From: Nothopassalora personata
Taxonomy: Eukaryota; Ascomycota; Dothideomycetes; Mycosphaerellales; Mycosphaerellaceae
Assembly: GCA_033816765.1 (NCBI GenBank)
Contig: CM066287.1
Location: forward strand, 5,518,001 to 5,582,000
Length of the DNA: 64,000 bases
Direction of reading: 5' to 3'
Shown here: piece by piece, positions 11,080 to 21,450 of the stretch
Position numbering within the stretch: the stretch's first letter is position 1
How the letters are laid out: each line of letters begins with the position of its first letter
The notes under the pieces: model-generated
What the model saw: the letters and a program-made list of their open reading frames with translations, nothing else
The model's database searches: none
Told to the model about the DNA's origin: nothing
Position numbers and translations under genes: made by a program

Positions 11080-12850
11080 AATTAGAGTCTATAATAATAA
11101 ACTAGATCTTACCTTAAAAGGTAGTTCTAAAGTAGGCCTCTCTACAGTCTAGTTACATAAGCATAGTAAGATATACGATATCCTAAATGAATCTAGCTCT
11201 TAAGGCTAATAAATAAAAACTTTCTTCTACTATCTCTAAACAAATGAGATATTTGAATCCTTGTAAATAAATAAAGGTCTTGCTATGTACAAATGAAAGT
11301 GTAGTTAGTCTCTAGAAGCCTCCCTTAGAGAATGTAGTTTAGTGACTTTAGCTTTATAAGCTAATCTATAAGCTACTATGTAGTAGTGATATACTTAACT
11401 ACAATTAAGCCTTCTTTATAAACATGTCTATAAAAGTGGTTCCTTAGTCTAACATGCTTAGTTCTTCTATAGTTAGTATAATCTCTAACTAGCTTAATAG
11501 TAGACTAGTTGTCTATAAAGATCTTAAAGGCTTAAGCTTTGTAGTTAGTCATTTTCTAGGTTTTATAGAGTAGATTTCTTAACTATATTACTTTCCTACA
11601 GCATTTAGTTAAGGCTACATACTCTACTTTAGTGCTTAATAGCACTATCTCCTTCTATAGATTGGATTTCTAGATAATAGGACTTCTAGCTATTTTAACT
11701 AGGAGTCCTAAGGTAGATCTACCTATTAGATCTCTAGAGAAATTAGAGTCTATGTAGATCTCTAGCTTTAGGGATTGTGTTTTTCTAAAGATTAGGCACT
11801 TGTTAATTGTTCTAGTAATGTATCTCTAAACATGCTTTACTGTAGCAATATGTTCCACTAAAGGATTAGCTAAGAATTTAGCTAAGTAGTTTATTATATA
11901 GGAGATATCTAGCCTAGTCTAGTTAGCTAGGTACTAGAGTTCTCTAATTAATGTATTAAACAGATTATAATCCTGTATATTGCATTGCTCTTTATAAGCT
12001 TTATACAGGCGGTTAAGGGGATACTTAACACTTTTAGCTAAGTCTAGGCTATGTTTCTAAAGTTTCTCTAAAGCATAGTGCTTTTAGGAGACATAGAGAT
12101 CTCTATTCTTTTCACTCTTTAGTTGCATACCTAGGAAAAGGTTAGTGTTGACAGTTTTAATAGAGTACTTGTTCTTTAGTCTAGTAATAAACCCCTTAAT
12201 CTTCTAATTACTGTCGCTAAAGATCTAAAAGTCATCTATATATAGGAGAACTAAAAGATTCTCCCCCTAAAAAAGACATGTATTAGAATTAAGTCTCTTT
12301 AGGCCTAATTCTTCTAGAGCTTCCTTAGCATTATAGTACTTAAGGTTTGTAGCTTGTTTTAATCTATATAGTCCCTTCTTAATTTCTAGGACTTTGTTAG
12401 ATAGATCTTTCTTAATAAGTTCTACCCCTTCTAGTAGTTTAATGTATAAAGGTCTATTAATGTTAGGGTTTATAAATGCTGTTTTAACATTAATCTATCT
12501 CCTCTTCTAGCTAAGAACTATGTATAGGGCTAGGAGAATCCTACTTATTAGTGGCCTTAGGGTTAGAGTAAAGGTTTTAATATAGTCTGTCCCTTGCTTT
12601 TAAGTAAACCCCTTTACTACCTATCTAGCTCTACGCTTCTTAATAGACCTATTAGGAAGATACTTGTAGTATAGGACCTATTTTCCTATAAGCAGTTTCC
12701 TACCCTTAGGGACTTTCTATAATAGGATCTATATAACACATTCTATGTCTTCTAAGGAGTTAAATTCCTTTCTAATTGCCCTAATCCATTTAGCTCTATT
12801 AGGTCTATTTAATGCTTTAGTTAGGGTAGTAAGATCTATAAGCTTCCCCT
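11080..12850 (-). pseudogene. Copia reverse transcriptase and RNase H relic
   Basis: The catalytic YIDD motif is intact at 12231-12242 (LVLLYIDDF on the minus strand), followed by NTNLFLGMQL and LYVS-stop-KHYAL, hallmarks of Ty1/copia RT. Further left are copia RNase H landmarks: IYIDSNFSRD, LLSTKAEYVALTKCC and RTKHVRLRNHF, the last near 11440. RT ahead of RNase H at the end of pol, with integrase upstream, is the copia order and separates it from the gypsy elements. Confidence 0.85.
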
Positions 12851-13120
12851 TCTTTATATTATCTATAGCTATTGTAGCGAATACTTTCTTAAGTTTACTA
12901 TAATTATAATAGGATCTATTCTGTCTTAAACTTCTTCTAGTTAGCTTAGGATAGACCTTAGCTTATTTAGTCTTTATAGGCTTATAAGTCCTATCTCTCT
13001 TCCTCTTACTAATGTGTAGGGTAGGGTAGAATAGTGTTATAGCCTAATTAGGGTCTTCTTACACAGCTAGGGCTATGTCTTCTTAGTATAGTTCTTTAGA
13101 CTATAAAGTCTAAGGCTTAT

Positions 13121-13215
13121 GCTCTATAGGGGATTGTTCCTAGAGCTAGGTGTGCTCTATAGGAGATTGTTCCTAGAGCTAGGTATGCTCTATAGGAGAT
13201 TATTCCTAGAGCTAG
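13121..13215 (-). repeat. 33-bp tandem repeat inside the copia polyprotein
   Basis: Units starting GCTCTATAGG lie at 13121, 13154 and 13187. A fourth unit sits at 25135, beyond the inserted 11.9 kb element. The 33-bp period keeps the reading frame and encodes an 11-residue unit containing EQSPIEHT on the minus strand. It lies between integrase and RT, a linker region. Confidence 0.8.
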
Positions 13216-13608
13216 TAATGTCTACTAACTACCCTATGTAGGCCTGTCTAAGTTGTGGTAGTATGGAGCGGCGCTTATGTAAGCAGAGGTATTTACCGGT
13301 CCCGGGACCGTGAAAGTAGGTTACGTAACGAGTAGCGTAGTAGCCGGATAAAATAAGAGGATTGGCGGACCTAAACCCCTATGCCCTCTACTCGAGAGGT
13401 ATGAATTAAATTGTTGCCTTAATGCTACGCTTACAATGCTTAACTGCGTAGTATATATCTTAATAGCTATACTAGTCCCGCTAGCTCACCTAAATGTCTA
13501 ATTAAACCTAAATGAAATAGGGGCAAGTTAGACCTAAGGAACCCTCCCTCTAAACCTAAGGTTAACACAACTAAACCTAAGGTTAACATAACTAATTAGT
13601 CGTTAATA
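13216..13608 (-). repeat. 3' LTR of the 11.9 kb element
   Basis: This 393-bp direct repeat pairs with 24734-25126. About sixteen differences are transitions and I see only one clear transversion, so the two copies were nearly identical before RIP. It contains a tandem AAACCTAAGGTTAACA unit near 13552-13592 and a GC-rich imperfect palindrome at 13291-13315. Confidence 0.92.
13291..13315. repeat. Imperfect copy of the palindrome in the 3' LTR
   Basis: The first 20 bases match the inter-block palindrome, then CCGTGAAA replaces CCGGTAAA, leaving a 14-bp perfect core around CCCGGG. The 5' LTR carries the same variant at 24809-24834. Confidence 0.85.
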
Positions 13609-14169
13609 TATCCTCCCCTATTACGAACCTGTCCTTAGGTTCTAAAGTAGTAAGCCCGGGTATTATAGGTAGCTTAGTTAGTCGCTGTAAGCTAAGGTAG
13701 TCTTATAGTAGCATAACAGCTCACCCTACTATTTAGCTTAACATATAAGATGTTAGGCAATCCTAGGGCCTACTAGCGACAGTTTATAAAGATCGAAAGG
13801 ATCCTTCTAATAGAGACCGTAATAATAACGTTAATAACCGCGACTCGCATCCGTCGTACTATAGTAACGTATACTACGAAACTAGCGAGGGAATAGACAG
13901 CTATGTTAGCATTAATCGAGCGGGCTAGATAGTCGAATAACGTAAACGCCACTTATGAGACAAGTAAGCGTTAGTACTAGTAACCTAATAAATCTAAAGA
14001 CGAGTCTACCGCGTAGCTAGAAGGTAAGTTAAGGGAAGATAAGTAACTATAAGAAACAAGTAAGATCTAAGAACTAGAAGCACCTGTACCCGAAGCATTA
14101 GAACTAGAATTAGAACTAGAATCAGAACTAGAATTAGAACTAGAATCCTATAGGCTATAGCTGTAGCCG

Positions 14170-17100
14170 GAAATTAACTAGAAACTAGGAGCCTATAGAC
14201 CCGTACTAACCACTTAGTTCCACTTAGTCTTATATAACTCCTTTATCTAGACCTACTCGTTATCGTGGCTAACACTAGTCTTACTAGACGCGTCCCTAAG
14301 TGGCTAGTTAGTGAAGTTCCTATAGTAGTTGCGGAAGAAGCTCTTATTACGCCCTTCGCTTATAAAGCACATCTACTCGAGAGTAGTGACTAAGCTAAGC
14401 TACTTATCTATTAATTTCATAGCTCGGACGCGCTAATTATGCATCTTCTTATAGAAGAGCTCCGAGTCTAGGCGGACCGTAGCATTAAGCTACCTTCTAG
14501 CATTAAGGATAACTTCGTTATCGTTCTAAGACTTTAAACCCGCTAGGGCATCGGATAGAGGGCTAATGCCACTAAGGTGTACGGCCGTAGGAAAAGGATA
14601 GCCGGGTACTAGGCGTCGATACTTAAACCCTACAGCGCTCTTACTTAGCGTCTTAAAGTCACGATAGAGGTCCATTACCTAGTGCATGCTCTAGCTTCTC
14701 TAGAGTTTAAGATAGTCGTCGTCGCGGATCTCGATAAAGTAAGGGTTAATCTAACGTAGCGTCTTCTTATATACGGCCTACCTTATTGGGACGCCTATAG
14801 TAGTTACCCGCATTTGCCTAGCGCTTAGGTCCTCTCTAAACTAGCTAATACTGTTCTTACTCAGGTAATTTTAGACCCTAACCGAGAAGAAACACTTAAA
14901 TCGGCCGTCTTCTATATAGTCGTTAATCTAGCACTACTAGATGAACTCTCTAGCATTCCCTTTCTTATAAAAACCGTGTAAAAACTCCGGCCCACTAGTG
15001 CCCTCTAAGTTAAGAGAGTATAGTATGTTAAGCCGGTTACTAGTCTAGTAGTTTTCAATTTCGAGGTTTAAGTCGACCCTAGCATACTGTACTATAGTAT
15101 TCGCGTCACCCCCCTAATGAGCCCTATTAAAGCTAAAAATCGTAGGCCTAGGAAAGGAGATAAACTGAGTATAGTACTAAGGGTATAGCGCTACTTATAA
15201 GAGCTATAGCCCGGGGTCTTATCGTATAATCTATTAGCTTAGAGAATACTACATGTTCTAGTAGACGCCGCCGTTACTAACCTTATTCAATTCTCGTAGG
15301 TACTATCGGTATACGTCGAATTCTCGACTTATCATTTCTCTAACTAATTTAACCCGCGGTGCTAGTTTAGCGTCATTATACTAGTATAGCATGTTACTAT
15401 TAATGTAGGTACCGGTACTATTAAGATCGGCTTAGTTAGCTTCATCGATACTAAATTTGTCGAGGATCTAGTTATAGTTAGTATACGTAACAATGCTACT
15501 CGTAGTGCCGACTTTGCCTCGAACGCGAAGGTAGCTAAGTAGGTTAATAGTCTTCTAACTACGCTTATTAGGGCGAAACCACGACCTATTCTTTACCTTA
15601 ATAGCTAAAAAAACTCTTACCTTTAAAGAGCTAGTCTTAGACCTTAAGCGCGCGCTTACATAGGGTATTAGCGGTAATACCGGGATTCGTAACGAAGTAG
15701 AGGGCCTTATAGTAGAAATCTCGAACATACTAATCGCATATTATAGCGCTAACCTTGCTATCCTTCTTAAGAACGTCCGAGACAGCATATTCGAGCATCT
15801 TAAGGCCCGCCATCCGGTACTTAGGTAGCTAGTTAATGCTATCTACATTAATCGAGTTTCTAAACTTAATGCTATAGTACCGCTTATTATAGGTACAGTT
15901 AGCGCGCTTAATCCGGAGGGCCTCGTCTTCTTATAGGATCTAATCCTTAAAGACTAATACATCCCTAATTATAGCCGAAGGTAATATAGTAAGTATCGGA
16001 TTGCTATTCTTAGTTAGGGCCGGAGTAGATCGTAGGGTGCTAACCGGTATACCTAGCGGACTGCCCTCGCGTATAGGTACGCTATCTAGCGTTCGGTTAG
16101 GCGAGGATCAAGTAGGCGCAGTTATGCCCTTACCTATGCTCTCGCCTATACGGAGCTGCTTAAGTTAACTCGACTTACGACCGCCTCTCGATAGAACTAT
16201 AGGCTAGGTAGAGGCTAGTAGAGTTAGCGTAGTACTCTTTACACGTCCTTTACCTTTACTACCCGGTAGTAGCTAACGTAGCTATTGCTAGCTAGATGGT
16301 CTAGGTTAATCTATACTGTCCTCTAGGGACGCGGACTTCTTAGTAATAGTACCCTCCATAAAGTATAGAAGGCTATCCTTATAGACGGCTAGGCGGTGTC
16401 TTCTAATAATCTCCCTACTCTTAGCCGATTGCGGATTAATGCTACGTGCTTTAGCCTCCCTATCGCACCGGGTAAGATTACTAGGCTCTAGAATTCGCTT
16501 ACGATCTATGCCCTTACGGCCGATCCTTATACGCTAGATTAATGCCCTCTAAATTCTACTAATAGCTCTACTATAGTCTAGGTACTTGTTAATGAAGACC
16601 GTAAACTAGCGGCGCCCGCTATTAGTACTATAAAGCTCGGAGATAACGCGTTAATTAAGAATCTTATTGTCTATCTACTATAGCTAGTGGCGGGTAAGCG
16701 TAGCTCGAAGAGTCTTCTCTCGGTTACGAATCTCTAAACCGGTCTTACGAATCTTACCGACGATAGGAAATAAGACATCGAGCTTCTTATTACTAAGGAA
16801 TTTATCCTAGTAGCTCTTGCCTATGCCGCTCTTAACTTCCTCGAAAAACAGGTTAACCTAGACGGAGTAGTCTTCGAACACCTTCTTAAAGCCCTTATAG
16901 AAGTCCTTTAACACCTTAACCCGCTTCTAAGGACTAAGCTCTCGGAACATAACATTAGCGGCGGACTTCGGCCTGTTCGTATTAGTAAGGACATGCTTAA
17001 CGTTGTCCGGTAGGCGAAGGGACTCGAACAAGGTCTAAGGTGGGCGAGTGAGCCTAGTAATAGTACTAGTAAGCGCTATACTCGAGCTAGCCGGGCGTAA

Positions 17101-17230
17101 CGGTAGACTAGCTAAAGCTATAATAACTAGGATTTGCTATTAGTAAGATCGTAAGAGCTAGCTATCTCGTAGTGCTACTCTAGAGTAATAGTAAGCTTTA
17201 AAAGCTTAGTATCGGGGTAGGGGGCTTTAA
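14170..17230 (-). pseudogene. Block 3 of the large element: unassigned ORF of about 1,000 codons
   Basis: One minus-strand frame stays coherent over about 3 kb if TAG/TAA are treated as RIP-made stops. Long open stretches include KGIDRKRILEPSNLTRCDRE near 16500, NPGITANTLCKRALKV near 15680, ANTIVQYARVDLNLEIENY near 15090 and KSAVGFKYRRLVPGYPFP near 14610. The N-terminal third is rich in Lys and Arg; no transmembrane helix, zinc knuckle or polymerase motif is seen. It occupies the place where env-like genes sit (3' of pol), but nothing shows it to be an envelope protein. I do not recognise the family. Confidence 0.6.
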
Positions 17231-17572
17231 AGAAGGTTAAGGTCGTAAAGAGAGAGAGGCTAAAGAACCGTCTAATGTATGTAGTAGTAGTAGATGGATG
17301 TGTTAGTAGTTAGTTATCGGTAAGGATGTGCTAGTATTTAAAGAAAAGGAGAGGAAGTAGTAGGTAAAGAGCTACGCTTAAGTATACCTCTTAGCGTATG
17401 TCCCTATAACCGTTATAAGGTAGTAGCGCCGAGACCGGTCTTATAAGTAGTAAGAGCAGTACTATTAAGGTTACACTAAAGGTCCGATAACCCTACATAT
17501 AACCGAAAACCAGTGCTAGTGACCACCTAGGTAAGCATTCGGTAGGGGCATGCCACGCTATTACGTAATCCG

Positions 17573-17598
17573 ATTTACCGGTCCCGGGACCGGTAAAT
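17573..17598. repeat. Perfect 26-bp palindrome between blocks 2 and 3
   Basis: Two inverted 13-bp arms, ATTTACCGGTCCC and its complement, meet without a spacer. The identical palindrome lies at 21425. It contains no CpA or TpG step, so RIP cannot have changed it. The function is unknown; a boundary, processing or regulatory signal is possible. Confidence 0.9.
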
Positions 17599-17639
17599 GT
17601 AACTCTACTAACTAAGGTCTAACTAAGGTAAGAACACCC

Positions 17640-20600
17640 CATAAAGTGAAGTCTAGATAACTAAATCGGCTTAATAAAACTAAAGGGCATGTGTAACACA
17701 TGCCTAAGGAAAGTGAACTCTATACGCCATTACTAACTAATTAGTTCTTAGCCTCGATCCTACTAAACTGTGAAATTTCGGCTATAGAAAGGCCATAAGG
17801 CCTAACCTATAGCTTCTTAGATTCCGGTTTAGGATACGATCCCCTTTCGTTAACTCCTATAGGTAGTATGTCTTCGTCGGCGATAGGCTCGATCTCGTTC
17901 GAATTACTGCTATCTTCGCTATTAGCGACGCTATTAGCGACTTCTCCCTCCCCCATTACGAGATCGATCCTATTATCTAGGCCTAGTACTCCTATATCAT
18001 CCGGGCGAAGCTCTAGAACTAGCTTAAGGTTTTCTCGTGCCTAAACACCCTTTATTAGCGTACTATTAAGTTCCTTAAGAATATAGGTACTAAACTCCCT
18101 AGAGATACTAGACACCCGATATAGACCTTACTATCGGTAACCAATCTTACGTAAGAAGTCATTCTTATATAGCTTATCGAATCTTATAATAAGGTCGTCT
18201 TTCTAGAAACTAATAGAGTTAACATTCCGGTAAGAATTAAAGTAGTCCTTACTAAGTTCTCTTAGTCGCTTCCTTCGAGTATATAGCTCTTCTAAACTAA
18301 GGTCTCGAGCCTAGAGTTAACGCGCACGTATAGTAAGCAGGTCCTTAGTCGTTCTTACCGATCCCTATTAGTAATTCGCCTACGTCGGGTACTTAACCTC
18401 AATTAGTAGGATCGTGCGATAGCTATATAGGACCTAAGCTAGCGTCATTCTAGTAGTACGATAGGTCGTAGTCCTATTAGCCTATAACATAGCGGGTACC
18501 TATTATTCCTATCCGCGGTATGTGTTCCTTATAAGCTTTACTAACGCTATAAGAATCGGACGGTACCTCACCTCGACTAGAGTATTAGACTACGGATAGT
18601 ACGGTAATATTCGGATCCTTCGGACACTAAGTCCTACGAGCAACCGCTTAACCTTAGCCGCATAAACCGTAGCGTTATTAAGCACAATTTTAGCATAGTA
18701 GCCGTGCCTATAGAAGACATCTTTGTATAGAAACTTAGTAACCGTCTTAGAGCTAGGAGGTGCCCTTATTACTCTAGCCTCGATCTAGTTACTAAGTGCT
18801 TCGCGCGCAACTAGGAGGTATCTATTTTTATGCACCTAGACGGGGTCCGAGTACTACTTCTTACTAATAACCTAAGGGCTTAATAAGTGAAGCTTACTAG
18901 CGCGCTAGTTACCTTCGCGAAACCTATAAGGAGCATAACTTCGAACCTACGTAGAGACATCGGCGAAGCACCCGTCCTAGTAATACCGATCGGAAATAAG
19001 GTTATATACGACCTTAGCGCTACGATAACCGTGTCTTTTATAGCATTCTATAATAATCTCCTTCTAAGCCTCGTTATCGTTAATTACAAGTTATAACGGT
19101 GCTCCTCGGCGCTTCTAGAAGAATAGTAATTAGTCCCGGATAAAGAAATTGACGCTCTTCTTTACTAGTCGCTAGTACTGAGTACGGGTAACACTATCGG
19201 GCCGGGTCCTAGTTTCTATAACCTAAGCAAGTTACTAAGAGCTTTTAGAATATTAGTCCCCGAGATGTCGTGTTTTCTAGATTTTAACTAGATAGGTGTC
19301 GACCGGCTCCGGATACCCGAATAGCTTATTATCAATTATCCGGTCGACATTGTCTTCGTTAGTTTCCCTAGGTTCCTAAGGTATAGAGGGCCTGCGAGAT
19401 AGGGCATCTAGGCTAGTATACCTAGTCCCCGTAACGTGCTTTACCTCGAACGTAAATAGCCTAATCTATACGACCTACCGGGCTATTGCCGAGTTAGGTA
19501 GGTCCGAAGCCGGCCGGTTAAGTTGCTATACAAGTGTCTTAGCATTAACCTTAAGGACAAAATTAACGCTAGTGACATATCTCTAGATCTTCTTAAGCCC
19601 CTTAAGCACCCTAAGGCATTCTCGCTTACTAGTATTATATCTAGATTCTAATGCGTTCTAGATTCTACTCTTATACAGCACCGGGTGACGCCGTCGAGTG
19701 CTATCCATTAATTCTTAAGAAACGATACATCCCTATCTAGTACCGCTAGCATTAACTAAGACAAAGATAGACCTAGTACTAGGTGAGTAGTAGAGGGTAA
19801 CTAAGGCTAGAGCCTACATAAGATATCTAGTAATCTCTTCTTTCGAGAACTGCTTATTCTCTATCTAGGTGAACTCGGCGCCCTTCTTTAGTAGCTTATA
19901 CATTAGTCGAGCGATAATAACGAACTAGGGAATCTATATCCGGAAGTATACATACAGCCCTACATAGGTGCGGACCTCCTTAATATAGGTAGGCGTAGGC
20001 TAGTCTAGGATCTTAGCTATAACCTTTAGGTTAGGATAGCGACCGTCCGGGCTAGTAACGTACCTAACAACCTTAAGCTTTTTATATAACTATTAGGATT
20101 TGCCTCTAGCAACTACCGTACTAGCTCTCTCTAGGTTAGTAAGAACTAGATCTAGGGAGACGATATGCTTAACGACCTATCTCCTTAGCCTAGGCTCTAC
20201 TTCGGCATTCCTATAGTCCTTAGTTAGTCCCTTAATACCGATGTTATCGAGGAACGGCTTCGCTCGATACGAGATATAATTAAGTAGAATCTTTATTACC
20301 GTACGCACGAACTAAGCAACTGAATTAGTAGCTCCTTAAGGTAGAGTCGTGTTACGTACTAGGCTAAGAGGGGTCATGAAGGCTATTAAGTCCCGGTAGG
20401 ACTCATCTAAAGTGATCTAATTATAACCTAAAAACAGGTCTATAAGTAAAGTGACTCGGTACCCGGCAAAATCCTCTAAGAAGCTATCCGTGTCCGGTGG
20501 AATGTTAGCATCGCGTATAGTAACCTTATTTAGGAGTATAGCTAAGTTAATTAACCGATATAGCACATCGCTTCTAGAGGCATTAACCTTCTTTACGACT

Positions 20601-21400
20601 AGGAACTAGCTATTGGAATATGCCCCTTATAAGTATTCTAGGATGTTGTTCTTAATCCGGGCTCTAATTATGCGCTTAATAATTACCCTAAGACTTGGGT
20701 GTAGCCGGATAGGGCGTGCCTACCATAGCCTATAAGGGACCGTATTAATCTTCTAAGGTAGCATAACGTCGTGCCTAATTTGCCTTATGTAACTAAAATC
20801 CTAAGTAAGGACTGCCTCCCGGTTGTAGAGCATCTTATCGAATAAGGCCCTTTCCATTAGTAATAGCTTAATACTAACCTTAATTAAGGTAAGTCGTTCT
20901 AGCGTGATCCGGCTACCTCGCTTAATACTTAAGAATTTCTTAGTTAAGTACTTCCTATCGAACGGTCCTTATCCTTTAGGCATCTTAGATTCTAGGTACA
21001 GTGCCCTACGCTTCTATTCTATATCTCCCTTAACTCGTGATTCTAGGCGTTCGTAAACGCTCGCGTCTACTAGCTTCTTCTTATCCGCCTTACGCTTATA
21101 CATCGTGAAGACCTGCGGCATCCTAATGTTAGCTATATGTTAGCCTACTTACTGCTTCCGTACCTAAGCATTTAATATAGATTGCCTTAGGATCTCGGAG
21201 GGCTAATCTCCTTAAACTAAATAAACGTTAGTAATAGAATCTCCCTTAAACGCGCCTATTCCAATTTCTATAACTCGTTCCTTTGTTCTAGCACTTCTAA
21301 GCAATCCTAATAAGTGAGCTGAATAGTTACTAGGCGTTAGAGCCTTACCGGGTTCCTATAGATACGTCGTGCCTTCCTATAGCTACGTCGTGCCGTAGTC
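17640..21400 (-). pseudogene. Block 2 of the large element: pol relic (RT, RNase H, integrase)
   Basis: RT lies at about 20760-20000, with QFLVVKKVN-like, LLIDLFLGYNQITLDESYRD and PFLDNIG at 20257-20237. The last stands where FxDD is expected, with the second Asp now Asn. RNase H follows at about 19810-19390 with FVLVNASGT, YNTSKREC and RYTSLDALSRR; its first catalytic Asp is also Asn. Integrase should follow to about 17640; I did not pin its catalytic residues. Multiple stops confirm inactivity. The block is flanked by the two perfect 26-bp palindromes. Confidence 0.75.
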
Positions 21401-21424
21401 GTATCTATTTTCCTTACTATAGCT

Positions 21425-21450
21425 ATTTACCGGTCCCGGGACCGGTAAAT
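21425..21450. repeat. Perfect 26-bp palindrome between blocks 1 and 2
   Basis: This is identical in sequence to 17573-17598, with ATTTACCGGTCCC arms. It sits between the protease end of block 1 and the RT side of block 2. Confidence 0.9.

Larger units (their letters stand above)
10872..13215 (-). mobile_element. Ty1/copia element, 3' part (RT and RNase H side)
   Basis: Minus-strand reading shows copia-type reverse transcriptase and RNase H at the end of the polyprotein. The 5' part of the same element resumes at 25127 after the 11.9 kb insertion. An 11-codon tandem repeat runs across both sides of the insertion, which proves continuity. No 3' LTR is found before the boundary with the gypsy relic at 10871, so the left end is truncated. 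Heavy RIP has filled the frame with stops. Confidence 0.85.

Noticed and set aside
17230..17570. Start codon or promoter of the third block
   Set aside because: The frame can be followed back to about 17230 but RIP has obscured any ATG or promoter, so no precise start is given.
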